From positions 1,674,001 through 1,738,000 of the forward strand of contig JAQSEB010000064.1 of the NCBI GenBank assembly GCA_030063045.1: a stretch of DNA of 64,000 nucleotides. Reading direction: 5' to 3'. This DNA is from Pratylenchus scribneri (Eukaryota; Nematoda; Chromadorea; Rhabditida; Pratylenchidae). Numbering within the stretch: position 1 is the stretch's first letter; each line of letters starts with the position of its first letter. The notes beneath the pieces are model-generated. The model did no database searches and was not told the origin of the DNA. It saw only the letters and a list, made by a program, of their open reading frames with translations. Of the stretch, positions 24,951 to 37,176 are shown piece by piece. The translations under genes and the position numbers were made by a program.

Positions 24951-26009
24951 CTAATCCAAATTTGGCCTTTCTATATTTTTAGTGCAAATGAAATGTTCTG
25001 CCAATTGGGCCAATGCTTGTTTATTTAATTCCTTTTCGCCCAATGGAAACTTTTTTTCCAACATTTTAAATTCGATTGGAGTCATTAATGATTGTCTTTC
25101 GTCCAGTCGATTTATTAAATGTGGAAGAGATGTCTGAAATAGAATAGGGTGCCTGTAGCATATAGAATGTTCGAATTAGGTGTTATACGATATACCATTC
25201 GACTTCTCTCGACAAGCTGAATACAACGGTACCAAAAATTATTTCTATGACTTTTCAGGTTGAAAAATTTGATCTCATCCGGTTAAATTCGAGAGATAAT
25301 CACGGTCCCTTAGAAATCAGCTCACCGAGGGTAGTCGAATAGTATATAACATGATCCCTGACCGAATATTCCATATAATGCCGTAATTTTTAACCTAAAA
25401 TTTTAGTTTAAATTTAAAATCCATGCCTTTATAATATTTTTGATTTGACTTTCCCGCTTTAATTTTATTTCCTCAATTCTTTTCCAATTTTCCTGCTGTT
25501 TTCCGGCCCAACTTTTTCCATCTTTATAAAAATTGAAATTATGCGGATCTTTCTTTACTAATTCTCTGAATTCATCAACAAATTCGTTTCCTTCAATTTT
25601 TTTAATTTTCAAAAATTGTTTGCAAATTGCAATTTTATGCTCATTTTCTGCCATTTCTCCATTAATCATTACAATTTCATTTTGTTCATTTATTTTCATT
25701 AATTCTTCGCATTTCAATTTTTCGGCCAATGGATTCACGAATGTTCCAATAAATAGTTTAATTTTCTTTTCCTCTGGTGATGTCGATGGCGATGATAATA
25801 AATTTGATTTCTCCGGTGACGTTGATGAAGAGGATGTTGGTGAAACTAAAAATTAATTTAATTATTTTTTAAAATATGCAAAAACCTTTGCCTCTGATCC
25901 TATGGATGATGCTTGGCAATACCCCTTCAAAATTTTCCAAACTTTGTTCCGAAATGGGAAGGAGCATCAAAAATATGGAAAATTGCAAAAATAAACAATA
26001 TATTTTCAT
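24951..26009 (-). CDS. Secreted protein of unknown function
   Basis: Three exons (25886-26009, 25437-25846, 24951-25133) give about 238 residues. The start MKIYCLFLQFSIFLMLLPIS is a good signal peptide. A serine/threonine/proline-rich linker follows (SPTSSSSTSPEKS), then a charged, probably helical body (from KIKLFIGTFVNPLAEK to HFICTKNIERPNLD). Intron 1 is 39 nt and phase 1. Intron 2 (25134-25436) begins with GC (aag|gcatgg); no GT nearby keeps the frame, and its 3' partner is a normal atttcag. No family is recognised. A secreted, lysine/glutamate-rich protein fits a candidate effector, but that is inference only. Confidence 0.7.
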
Positions 26010-27073
26010 TTTTAATCAAAGCTTCTGAAATATTCAAAAAAAAAAATATAAAAATTCTTTTCTAATTGTTATTTAGTATAAAATTAGGCAGGGTTTAGTC
26101 GAAGAGGTTTCTCGAGAAAATCTCAAACATTTAATGGACCCCCGAGAAGAATTTTAAAAATAATTTTTAGAGGAAAATGAATTAATTTACGAGAAAGAAA
26201 TACACATTCAAAAATTCATGGTCAGGTGAATCGATTGGAAGAATACAGCGTTTCGGTCACGTCTCTCATCATCCTGCAGCTTTATCCAAACCCATTGCGA
26301 AATGGATTCAAAATTGGCGCAGAATTAAAGGAGGGAGGGAAATGGAATAAATCCATAAGAAAAAAAATAAATATTCCCTTAATGATCACTGTTTTAGCTG
26401 TTCGAATTCTGATTTTTCCCTATGTCATTGAGTTTATTTTTTGATAGCCCGAAAATTCATTACTATTTTTGCGAATCCATTAAAATGAAAAATGTATGAA
26501 AAATTCAAATTATATATTATAAGATAATTTACTTATTAATTTTTAATTGGAAATGTAAATTTAATTTGGCTATTTTGCATATAATTGAATCTATTGTCAA
26601 TTTCGAGATTACCATCTGTAATTGTTATTTCCAAAGAAGCTTACTATTTGAGTGTAAAATATTAATACCAAGTACCTCTACTCCATAGTCGGAGCCAAAA
26701 TTTCTTAAACATGACATTTTTAGGCAAAAACACACACGCACCGATTGTGTGTGATATTTTTGTATGCATTTCTTTAAAAATGATGACTGATGAATTTTGG
26801 TATTTCGTTGTTGTCTTACGCTAACATTCTTGTTAAGGATTGAGGGTGAATCATCTCACACATTCTCCAAATTCTTCCTAAAAACCACATTTTTCTTTCT
26901 TTTCATTCATTTGGCTTTTGGCAACATTGATTTAAGAAGCATATATTGTACATATTTTTTGCGAATTATATTTTACAACTTTAGTATAAATCCTAAATTC
27001 GTTTTGACATAATTCCACGATCCAATTTAATTTTTCCATTTCCAGTTAAATTTGATTTATTTATTTAAAAAAA
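26010..27073. other. Intergenic region with weak coding-like segments
   Basis: Two stretches look faintly coding on the plus strand: about 26094-26160 (one frame reads RENLKHLMDPREEF) and 26188-26350 (one frame reads SGESIGRIQRFGHVSHHPAA). No start, splice chain or family could be established. The rest is AT-rich without features. Confidence 0.35.
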
Positions 27074-27546
27074 ATGCCTGAAATTTTTCAAATTAAATTT
27101 TTTGGTTCCCAAACATCATGTGAAGGTGTTCCATTTTTTCCCGGCCAAAATGTTCATGCCAGAGTTGTTCTCCATTTGCTGGAACCAATGAATGCCAACT
27201 CAATTAATTTGCACATCAGTGGAAAAGCCGAAGTAAATTGGACGAGAAGCAATGGGTGAATTCGAATTTTAATAATTCTATCTATGATTTATTTATCTGA
27301 GTTTAGTGACAATAAAACCGATCATTTCCGTTCGGAAGCAATTTATTTAAACCAAAATATCCAACTTTGGGCACCACCGGATCGGCAAATTCCTCCTAAT
27401 ATTGAGCACATTTTTCCCTTCCAATTCACAGTGCCTCCAAATTGTCCACCAAGTTTCGGAGGTATAAAATGTTTTCAATAACCTTTTTCAAATTCTATCA
27501 TTTAGAAATTGGCAGTAAAGGACGCATTCACTATTATTGTTCCGCC

Positions 27547-28035
27547 CAGGCATGACCACGGCTACGGCTAAGCCGCGGTTAACCGCGGCTAGCCGCGGCT
27601 ACGGGCGGCTAACGGCTACAAATTTTGAAAATTGGACGGCTATGGGCGGCTAACGGCTTTGAACCCATAGCCGCGGCTAGCCGTGAAATAGCCGCCATAT
27701 ACAAATTTTCTATTTTTTGGAGATTTTTTCATAAAATTCCCTCCATCAATATTTATTATTTTTTAATTGACAAATTTTTTAAATTTTTTTGTAAAAAATT
27801 TTCATATTTTTCCCAGCGGGATAATTTTTTGCCTATTTTTTTCTTTTCCGGACTATTTTTTTTAAAATTTTTGACCAAAAAATTTTTTTCGAAAATACGG
27901 CTAACCGCGGCTAGCCGCGGGCGGCTACGGCTATAAAATTTCAAAAAATAGGCGGCTACGGGCGGCTACGGCTATGAAATAGCCACGGCTAAAACGGCTA
28001 CGGCTATAGAAAAATTGTAGCCGTGGTCATGCCTG
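27547..28035. mobile_element. hAT-like non-autonomous element in an arrestin exon
   Basis: The ends are perfect 19-bp inverted repeats (CAGGCATGACCACGGCTAC). They are flanked by the exact octamer gttccgcc at 27539-27546 and 28036-28043. The terminal CAG and 8-bp duplication are hallmarks of hAT transposons. Inside, the word ggctacggct and its complement recur many times near both ends, while the centre is AT-rich. There is no transposase. Confidence 0.88.
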
Positions 28036-28054
28036 GTTCCGCCAGCATCATTCC

Positions 28055-28400
28055 GAGTGACGACAATTGCGGACGAAACGATATGGTGCCAATGGTGGTA
28101 AAGCTGCTGTGGCATTATTTATATACCGTATATATGCTCTTTTAATTCCCCATGGGGAATTATTTTTCAACTTTGCCAAAGTGCAGTGAATTATTGGAGA
28201 GTGAGGAATTACTGGAAAAATTTCCCCAATGTTAGTATTTTATTCGGCATAAAATTAGCTTAAAATGATATATCTACAGCATTGACCAATGTTGAATATT
28301 CACCGATTAAGGCCAAAAAACATTGGTTTGTTAATTAAAATTGTGTTTATCACCGTTTTTGACCATAACTCGGTGAATATTCAATATTGACCATTATTTT
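28055..28400. repeat. Partial copy of a long-palindrome element
   Basis: The segment starting gacaattgcggacgaaacg and containing ggtggtaaagctg, then agcttaaaatgat and tattcaccgattaaggcc, matches one arm and the centre of the complete palindromic element at 54852-55198. The right arm is absent here. An unrelated block with ccccatgggg (about 28145-28235) sits inside it. Confidence 0.65.
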
Positions 28401-29327
28401 TTGGTACCACTGCTTAATTAACATTCCAAGGCCATTTGGCCGTCCCTCCTTGCACGCCCAGCTTCAAAAATTGCCCTGTGATCCACCTTGGCTATTCTTT
28501 AGATGTGAATAGAATTTTATAGGAGTGAGCGAATCCGAAATTTGCCCGGAAGAAAATTTGAAAAAATTTTTAGCCAGCAGATGAATTATTCTTGCAATTT
28601 TTTCTACCATATATAATAGGGGCGAGACTTAAATGATAGGCTAGCTTCCGAAGTTCTACCTTTATTTAAACATGAGATAGTAAATTGAATTTATGTACCC
28701 AATATAGTATAGCGGGTTTGATCATTCATTGCAATGTTTATTTTTACAAAATCAAAAATGGAGTTAAATGTGGTTTATTAGGGGAAATAATTCACAGTTT
28801 TCATAAGTTTCCTCGCTCATGGTTTAGCCTTAACCGTGGTTTAAAAATAAAAGACTAAAACAAAAAAAAATATTTTACTGTAGCTTAAGAAATTTAATAA
28901 CTACGGTTTAGGCGTAAATCACAAGGCTGCTAGCTAAAAAGTTATTCAGATTTGCCTCCGGGCATAACTCGGACTCGTCCTATGGAAATTGGAGAATAAA
29001 AAAATGCACACAAAATTGTTTCACAGGTTATAGTTGTGACCACATCTTTCTGTTGTGGTTCTAGAGCCGTTGAATTGCCATTGCTAATTGGAACAATTCC
29101 AATTCACGATCAGCAGGAATATCCAAATTTACTGAATCCAACTTTTACTCAGCCGAATGCGTCTTCACCATTTCCTGTTAACTGTTTGTTTGTTCAATCA
29201 TTATTCTTTTTATTTTCTGTTACAGTTATTCCATCTCACCCTTCACCATATTCGTGTTATTCTGAACATCCATTGCCATTGCCAACAAACAAAGAAATAC
29301 ATTTGGAACAGATAAAGCATCGATGAT

Positions 29328-30131
29328 GAAGAGAATATTCTTTCCTCATAAAATTACAAAATTATTTTTGCTTGCTAATAAGATATAATAAAATGTTTTG
29401 CCTTTTGTTTTGTCTTTTTATCTCTATTTGAAAATAAAATTTTTTAAATCTAATATTTAATTATTAAAATGACGATGTTTTTTGACTTCTTGTAAATACA
29501 GAAATGGAATTGAAAAAAGATACTAATGGTCTAATGGAAATTAGTATTTTTGTAAAGGAACTTCGCAGTCGATTACACCAATCATGTGGGCTACATTTTT
29601 ATCATTTTTGTGGAATTGCCCACATTTGTACATTTTATGGAATTAAATTTCGTCTAATATTCAAAATATTTACATAATTTTTTACTATGTTTTTAATGTT
29701 CAAAAAATTTCCGCTTAAATATTCCAGAATATTTTTTTAACTTTATTGTTATTTTGTTACATTTTAGTGTCTTCCTATTCCATTTTTAAACTGTTCATTT
29801 CCCTTTTCTGTTCAAATACAAATGGTTCGACTATCGACTTTGAAAATTAACAAAAGAATAATAAAACATTTAATTTTTAAATGGGAAGCTAATTTAAACA
29901 AAAATTAATATTAGAAAATATTTATTCAAAAATAAAATTATAAATTCACTAAACGTTTTTTATTTATAAAAACATAAATATATTCTAGCGAAGTACAGAA
30001 TTTATTAATTATTACCATTATAAATATCCGAAAAAAAAAGAAAAAAAATCTAAAAAGCATTTTTTAAAAGACAGAATTTATTATAATTTTTCAACAATTT
30101 CCAATTCTTCTTCTACATTTTCTTCATCAAT
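29328..30131. other. Intergenic region, nothing supported
   Basis: AT-rich DNA between the convergent arrestin remnant and the xylanase gene. No open frame with a domain and no clear repeat was found. Confidence 0.5.
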
Positions 30132-31586
30132 TCAATTGGACACAAATGTGGTCACACTTTTTGCCTGCAGTGTGTATGTGAATGATCCATTGGCCACATT
30201 CACATTTGCCTCATTCGAAATCTTTTTCCACTCCGATGAAATATGCGGAGTGAATGTGGATGGAATTGGGCCACCACCTATGCTGAATTGTTGGCTCACC
30301 GTATCACCCATGTTGACCGCAACGATCACAACCTAAAATATTCTCAAATTATCCAAAAATATCACCAACCTTATTTCCATTTTTAAAGGCACTAACAAAA
30401 ATTCCATTGCTCGGAGTGTAGGTGGCATCCACGCGAACAAATCCGGGCCGAACATATTTTGACCATTGGCCAATCACATAGGCACGAATTGTTGGATTCC
30501 CGTTCCCATCCAGTGGACCGAGCGAATTTTTTTCATTCTTGAACCACCACAGAAAATATGCATTATATTCGGCAATGGTCATTGAATCGTGTATTTCCTT
30601 TGCCGTTTGCATGCAACTCCCCCAATCCCATCCATCATTGAAATGTTCGGTCATCCAAAGTTGTTTGCCTTTTTGTTTTGCCAAAGGGTAACTTCCCAAT
30701 CCACCGCCGTAAATGTGTCCGGCGATGATGGCCACTTTGGAGGCGGCGGACGGATCATTCTAAATATGTATTTATTCCCACTATTTAAATTTAATATAAT
30801 TTTATTTATCCACCAAAATTGCATCGGTAATGTCCTTTCGGAATTGGAATGATTCGGCGGCCATAATTTTCGTTCCCTGAATTCTTGAGCCGAAATTTTT
30901 GAGGAATGTGACCATTTGTGATGGGTTCCAATCCATCGATTCATAGGTCACTTTTATGTCCGGCTCATTTTGCACGGAAATTGCGTACAATTGTACGCCA
31001 CTATTCCTCAATTGCTGCACAAAACTGTTCAAATGGTCGGCATATGCCTGATATTGGTCCGTTTTGAGGGAACCGCCGTTCACATTGTTGCTCGTTTTCA
31101 TCCATGCTGGGGCAGTCCACGGGGTTGCCATCACTTGGGCCCCACGGGCTGTGGCCTTTTGGGCGTTGGAAATTTCGTCACCCCAATTTTTATTTGGATC
31201 AATTCGGAGACGAATAATTGATAGGCCAATTTGATTGTTGTTTACATTTCCGAAACTTTAAAATATTCGAAAATATATTTTTTATGAATAATAAATAAAA
31301 TATAAAAATTACTTTAAAATTCTAATTTATTATTAATCTGATCATTTTTTTAATATTGTCAAAATTTATACAACAAAATATCTAAATAATATAAAAACAA
31401 TAAAACGAACAGCGAATTCATGGCATTATCTGACGCTCTTCCCTGCCATGCACTTGAGGCACCAAATCCTTGGATTGTTTGACGCACTCCGGCCAAATTG
31501 ACATTTGCAGTGGCACAATGAACTGAATTTTGTTGGGACAACAAAATACCAACAAGAGCTAATATCGAAGGGATGGGAAAAAACAT
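30132..31586 (-). CDS. xyl: Secreted GH30 endo-1,4-beta-xylanase
   Basis: Four exons (31411-31586, 30814-31255, 30370-30759, 30132-30332) encode 402 residues. A signal peptide (MFFPIPSILALVGILLSQ) precedes the GH30 start GVRQTIQGFGASSAWQG. The acid/base glutamate lies in AISVQNEPD and the nucleophile in LWMTEHF. MATPWTAPAWMKT and HIYGGGLGSYPLAKQKGKQL are typical of bacterial and plant-nematode xylanases. A beta domain follows and no carbohydrate-binding module is attached. The enzyme would cut xylan or glucuronoxylan in plant cell walls outside the nematode. The family in tylenchids is thought to have been acquired from bacteria; the three spliceosomal introns and short AT-rich intron style show this copy is at home in the nematode genome. 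Confidence 0.95.
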
Positions 31587-33548
31587 TTTATGACTTTTTT
31601 TTTGATGGATTAGGAAATGGAACTTATAATGGCCTAATGGAAATTTTTTCAACATTTATAAAGGCTTTGGATGGAACAGTTGAGCAATTAATTTAATTAA
31701 TGAGCGCCAAATTAAATTTATTAAAAAGAATAGATTAAAAATTAAATTTAAGTTGAATAAATAATTCAATATCCGTTCGTTTAAATTTTTTGACATGAAG
31801 ACCAATGGCCAATTATTGCGACCAAAAATTAATAAAGAATTGAATGCAATAAATTTCAAATTTAAGTTGAATAAACAATTCAACATCCGTTCAGCTTCCG
31901 CCGTTCAAAAAAAAAAAAAAATTCACGTACATTAAATGGGCCATAGATTGATATTTTTTAAACTAAATTTCATCCAGTAGCATTTAATTATTTCGACCAA
32001 AAATTAAGAAAGATAAAGAATTGAATAAAATATATACACATTAAACTGTTTTATACATTTTTAAATTCAAAATTTGATAAAGAATCTTTTTTCATCAATT
32101 ATTTCATTATCAAATCACATTAATCAAAAGGGAAATATTTAAAATGGCGAAAAAAAAACATTGAAAATGGCGAAAATTATAACGGTTTAACGGTTTGTCC
32201 AAAATTCACAAACCATATACCATTGGATAGAGCTCGTCAAGACGCATCGAAAAATATATAATTTGTCATGGTTTAATTGGTTTTGAACCAAACCCCATAA
32301 AACGGTTTAAATTGTTTAAAACCCTTAATTTTTGATCAAACCACGACAAATTATATATTTTTCGATGCGTCTTGACGAGCTCTATCCATCATCATTAGCA
32401 TCAGTATCATTATTTCTTTCGGCAAATTGTTTTTGAATTGCCAACAGGCTCAGGATTGTTGGAATTGCATTTCGGATTTTTTTTAATTTTTCATTATTCA
32501 ATACTGTAAAATTAAATTATCAATGTTGCTTGCTTAAACCTACCTTTAAAGAAATTAGAAAGTAGAAACCGAAAATGAATGGAATCAACAGAATTGAAAA
32601 GAGAACAAAAATTAAGTTTTGTGGTTCCGTATTTAATTCAAAACTAACATTGAACTTACATACTTGATGTATGTTTTTTTATGATTATTGGTTAGCATTA
32701 TAAATTTGTAATTGCATTTAATTTATCAATCATTTTTTAGCAGATAATGCATTAAATAATTAAATATTTTAGGCAAATGTGAAATTGCTTCATTATTCGT
32801 TGTATTAGAAACGCAAATATTTCGAAAATCTAGTAAATTGAAAATGTATAAAAATTTATATAAATAAAAAAATTAAAGGTTAAAATAATTTGTATAAATA
32901 TTTAAAATTTGTAATTTATAAATAATAATTATTTAGTTAAATTTCGAGCTTTAATTTATTTTTCGAATCGAAGAATTAACTCCTGTTAATTTCAAATGGA
33001 ATTTTTGCCAAATTTGGCACAATAAATTGAACTTGTTGAATTATTCCTCATTTATATTCCTTTTTCATATCAATTAAAACGAATGAAAATTCGGATCGCT
33101 TTCGCTTGTCTTTTCACAGCAATGGTTAAACGCAGTGGCTAAATAGATGTACCAATTCATTCCCAATTTTCGTTGTTCGGTTCCCTTGCATCTCCTACTT
33201 TTTCCTTTTAAAATGATCGAAAATCTCTTATTCGAAATCTCTTCAGTAAATATCTATAATTTTCTGTACTCTCTAAGTTTATGCTTTCTTCTTAAAATAT
33301 TTCAAATTGATCTATCGATTTGTACATTATTTTGCAATATTTTCACTTTCCAATCCCCAATTTTGCTCAAAATTAACGGGACGAAGGATTAATTAATTGA
33401 AGATAGATAGGACAAAGTCGAAATCAAATAATTTGAAAACAATGTTCTTAATGAATGGCCAAAATTGTATATTCCTTTTCCGATATAACTCCAACCAACC
33501 CCATTCTCCATATTGCACTCCAAATTCCTAATGGAATTATTTTTATAG
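31587..33548. other. Intergenic region, mostly repeat-derived
   Basis: Contains two near-direct copies of a segment around aaatttaagttgaataaa (31745 and 31858). It also holds a family B palindrome (32130-32395) and, next to it on the minus strand (32385-32475), a short frame reading LLAIQKQFAERNNDTDAN that resembles the minus-strand segment at 38438-38580. The plus-strand frame at 33147-33392 is hydrophobic and unsupported. Confidence 0.45.
32130..32395. repeat. Palindromic repeat, family B
   Basis: The arms carry taccattggatagagctcgt and its near-complement acgagctctatcc, with gtttaattggttttgaacca at the centre. Of the family B copies in this window it is the most regular. Confidence 0.7.
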
Positions 33549-33858
33549 ATGCTCAATTTGATCATTCTTAATTTTGTTCTCTTCATAATTTTTTCCTGCT
33601 TCACATATAGTGAAATTACACCAAAAAATCGCCTCCTGGCCATCTCCATCTTTTCAAGCTACATCCTTTCCCTATTTGGGATATTCGCAAAGGTTTACAG
33701 ATAAAAAATTTAATATTATATTTTAATTTTAGACTTATTCCCCGCTCTTCAATTTGTTTTCTGGAACAATTTTAATCATTGGTGGCATAACAAATGGTGG
33801 TCTTGATCGCGCCGCTGGAATTGGCGCATTCTTCCTTGGCATCAACAGTGTCATTTCA
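33549..33858 (+). CDS. Small multi-pass membrane protein, 3' end unresolved
   Basis: Exons 33549-33692 and 33733-33858 join in phase 0 and give 90 residues with four hydrophobic segments (around LNLIILNFVLFIIFSCF, LLAISIFSSYILSLFG, SGTILIIGGITNGG and GIGAFFLGINSVIS). A good donor (gtaagc) follows at 33859, so at least one more exon is expected. The downstream intron appears to hold a 1-kb inverted-repeat element. A frame after the tag at about 35310 (DKTQAEHSNSPQAF, ending before 35480) could be the last exon. If unspliced, the frame stops after 13 more residues. No family recognised. Confidence 0.55.
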
Positions 33859-33899
33859 GTAAGCAATTATAAAATTTCACCAAAATTTAATTTTGGGTA

Positions 33900-34913
33900 A
33901 GACTAGCGCGTTTCTGGTATGCATTTTTGTTCGAAATATCGTATCAAGTCTATAATGTACTGTACACAGGCCCAATAGCCAGGGGTGGCCCGTGGGGCCA
34001 GGGCTCTCCCCAAGATGGGAGATGGAAGAAAAAAAAGTTAAGGGGGGCTCTTTTATAGTAAAAATTTTCCGCTGGCCATTTTTAGACCAAATTTTGCATT
34101 GCGCGGTCATTTATGGCCCAAATTTTTCCCTACGGGACAAATTTTCTTTAAAAATTTTTGTCTGCGTCGCAAATTTTGAAAATTTTTGATAAAAAATCAT
34201 CGGGCCCCCTCCAGACCAAAATCCTGGCTTCGGACCTGACTGTACACAATGTAAAGTCATAAAAGTGACAACCGCCCCGAAAAATATTTGCCTCTAAGTT
34301 CTAATGAGCGGTGCGACCTAAATTTGCAAAAGTAAAGGGGGTGGTGATAGGACAATTCCTAAACAGTATGTGGGCAATTATTAAAATGGTGCAAATGTGT
34401 TAAATTTTTTGATTTAAAATTAAAATGTTTAGAAAAAAAACAAATATTTTTAAAAACGAAAACATAACATTTTTTGTAAAAACAAAAACACTTTTGTTTT
34501 TAAAGAGAGAAAACACATGTTATGAAAAACAAAACGATGTTAAGAGAAAAAAAACTAAATTTTTGGAGTAAAATGTTTGGAGAAACAAAAATACAAGAAT
34601 GTTAACAGAAAAAAATACATAAAATGATTAACAATAACATAAATGTAATAAAAACATAAATGTTTGGAGAAACAAAAACAGGGCAGATTCGAATCTGCTC
34701 ATCGAGCCGCATCAATGGAGATATAATTTGGTCATGAAAAAATTCAAAAATTTTTCGAGAATTGACCCTTAGGGGGACCCTTCACTTTCACAATTTTCAT
34801 GGTACCATAAAAAATCGGTTGTCATTTTGTACATTTTTATTTTTTTTCAGTACAATTTTAGTCGAAATACAACATTTATACTGAAAAACATCTTACCAGA
34901 AATGCGCTGGTCT
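33900..34913. mobile_element. About 1-kb inverted-repeat element
   Basis: The left end agactagcgcgtttctggta and the right end (complement of agaccagcgcatttctggta) match at 18 of 20 bases in opposite orientation. Inside are a GC-rich block (about 33975-34025, 34200-34225) and long aaacaaaaac-type low-complexity stretches. A target duplication could not be identified. It probably lies in an intron of the membrane protein gene. Confidence 0.55.
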
Positions 34914-35500
34914 AGCCTAATTTGGTTCCATTTTTAAAATTTACTTTTCAAAAAATCAAAATCATTTTTGAATTTTCTATAAACTGAAAATTAACTCTAT
35001 GGATTTTGATTAGTATGATTTGACTTTTGGAATTATTTCTGATTTAATTATGAATTAATTATGATTTATTGTGTTTTAAATAATTCTGATTTTTTGTTTT
35101 TTTTTTACATCTGTCTTTTGTATTTTCGCTATTTCTGATTTCTGTATTTTCATTCATAATTCTAATTGTACTTTAGTTAATTCTGAATTTTGCGTTTTAA
35201 ATAATTTTTTGTGTTTTAGACAATTCTGAATTTGTTTATGTTATTCTAATTTTTTGTATTTGGAGCAAAATTACTTAATTGACCCATGTGCCCAAATCCT
35301 AAATGCGAAATATTCCCATAGGACAAAACACAAGCAGAGCACTCAAATTCGCCGCAAGCATTTCCCTCTAGCAAAATCAATATATTGGCCCACAGCGAAG
35401 CCAAAACAGCCATTCCACCCATTCCTTTCCTCTCTTATATACCTATATTTTTCTTTTATTCTCTATTAATAAAAGAATAAACTTGGAAAATCATTCAAAA

Positions 35501-37176
35501 ATGTTTAATATAATCAAAAAACTGATCCAGTTTTTTATTATATTTTTACAAATTCTTCAAAAAATTCGATTTAATCGAAAAAACCCAAAAAATTTGAATT
35601 ATTCTCGCCGTTTGCCACCAGAATTAATCGACGAATTACTCAAATTTTGGAGCTACGAAAAATGCCTTCAATTGTCCATCTCGTCCCGAAACTTTAGTCT
35701 GCGCAGTTTGGCGAATTATAGAGCTGAAAAAATATTAGAAAAAGTAAACATTATTTGAACAAATTAGAATTATTTTTTCGGAAAACATATCTATAAAAAT
35801 TTAACAAATATCATGGATATAACATATTCTATAAAAAATATTTTTATTTTATAGTTTGATTTTCCTAAATTTAATATAAAATTAAAAAAAAAGATAATTT
35901 AACATATTTCATTCACAGTTTGTCTATAAAGAACCACCATTGCCGAATGATCCATTGTCTGCATTTTTTGCCTGGCTCACGGCATACTTCAATGCGGTAA
36001 TAAAAAATTTTGTTTCGAATATTTTAATATGAATCTAAAAAATTTTTAATTTGTCGTGATCGATTTTCATCAATACAAAAATTATTTTGATTTTTAAATA
36101 TTAGTAAATATTGAATAGAATTTTATGAATTCAAAAAAAAATCGATCATGAGTCATGGCATGGCTCTTTTAATAAATATTCATTTAAATTAAAACATATT
36201 CACATCACAATTTATTAAACAAAGCGTTTGAAATTTTAATGAATAAATACAAAACAACTTTCAAAAAAATTATCTTAATTAAACTAAATTTGTAGAACAA
36301 TCCAAATTTGCAAATGGAGCGCAGAATGAAACATTTGGAGTCCGAAAATAAAAACTTGAAAGACGAAATTAAACAATTGAAAGATGAATTGCAGAAATTG
36401 AAGTCAACGGATCAACAAGTTAGTTTATAAAAATAGAAATTATATATATGAATTAATAATTTTAAATATGGGTATGTATATAATATGTACCAACTAACAG
36501 TCCAAAAGACAATTCTATAAAATTAATCCAAAAAAAACCCTTCTTAATTATCATTATCAGGATGCAGTATTTTGAAAAAAATTTTGTGATTCTTTTCTTA
36601 TTTATCATTCATATTTTATTCTAAAGCGATGAAAACAATTTTTTTAGGGTTTTATTAGTTATTATGAAAGAAACATAAATTAATTTTACGATTGAAAAAG
36701 TCTGCACCCTGATAATTAAGAAATACACAACATTTGATATTTCATTTTCTGTGATTTTTTTGTATTAATCTTTTTGGAAAGATTTGCCTAATAGAATTTT
36801 TGCTCTTCCTGTGAAAATAATATTTAACTTAAATTTAATGCTAAAAAAACAATCACATTAATTATTACCGAAAAAACTATGATAATCCAGTTTAAAATTT
36901 GACATTTTATATGCAAAAATTGTTGCGAATTTTGCAAAAATTATTAAATTAAATAAATAGATTTTCTAAATTTAGACAGCAAGGAGGCAGTCAATTCACG
37001 AAACTGAGCCCATTTCTCGCTATGATCCGCGTAATTTATTTGCCTTCACCGGCCAATCTTCTCATCTTTTACGCGGCAATATCAGATCTTTTAATTACCA
37101 ATCAATTCATCGACGAAATGGGAACGGCAACGGCAGTCCGGGGACCATCTTCGACAAGAAGAGAATAAAATTATAG
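35501..37176 (+). CDS. F-box-like protein with coiled coil, unknown function
   Basis: Four phase-0 exons (35501-35743, 35919-35996, 36296-36418, 36976-37176) give 214 residues. After a hydrophobic, basic start (LIQFFIIFLQILQKIRFNRK) comes an F-box-like helix pair, RRLPPELIDELLKFWSYEKC. Exon 3 is nearly all heptad coiled coil (MKHLESENKNLKDEIKQLKD). The last exon is basic, rich in R, S, N and G, and unstructured (GNGNGSPGTIFDKKRIKL). F-boxes recruit substrates to SCF ubiquitin ligases through SKP1, and a SKP1 gene lies 5 kb downstream; any link is conjecture. The F-box call is by eye and weak. Confidence 0.7.

Larger units (their letters stand above)
27074..29327 (+). pseudogene. Arrestin-domain protein gene disrupted by mobile elements
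   Basis: The 5' part is clean: ATG at 27074, exons 27074-27255 and 27307-27461, then 27506 onward, giving arrestin N-domain sequence (QIKFFGSQTSCEGVPFFPGQ, IEHIFPFQFTVPPNCPPSFG, GSKGRIHYYCSA). The exon from 27506 is cut at 27546 by a 489-bp transposon with target duplication, then resumes briefly (SIIPSD) before merging into a second repeat at about 28055. C-domain remnants return at about 28434-28505 (VPPCTPSFKNCPVIHLGYSL) and 29028-29327 (SRAVELPLLIGTIPI). About 60 residues of the middle are missing. Alpha-arrestins route membrane cargo for ubiquitination; this copy is unlikely to make an intact protein. Confidence 0.8.

Noticed and set aside
27625..27936. 103-codon frame across the arrestin region
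   Set aside because: It lies wholly inside the 489-bp transposon and is composed of its terminal repeats and AT-rich filler.
30132..31586. Bacterial contamination as the source of the xylanase
   Set aside because: Three spliceosomal introns interrupt the frame and the flanking genes are nematode.
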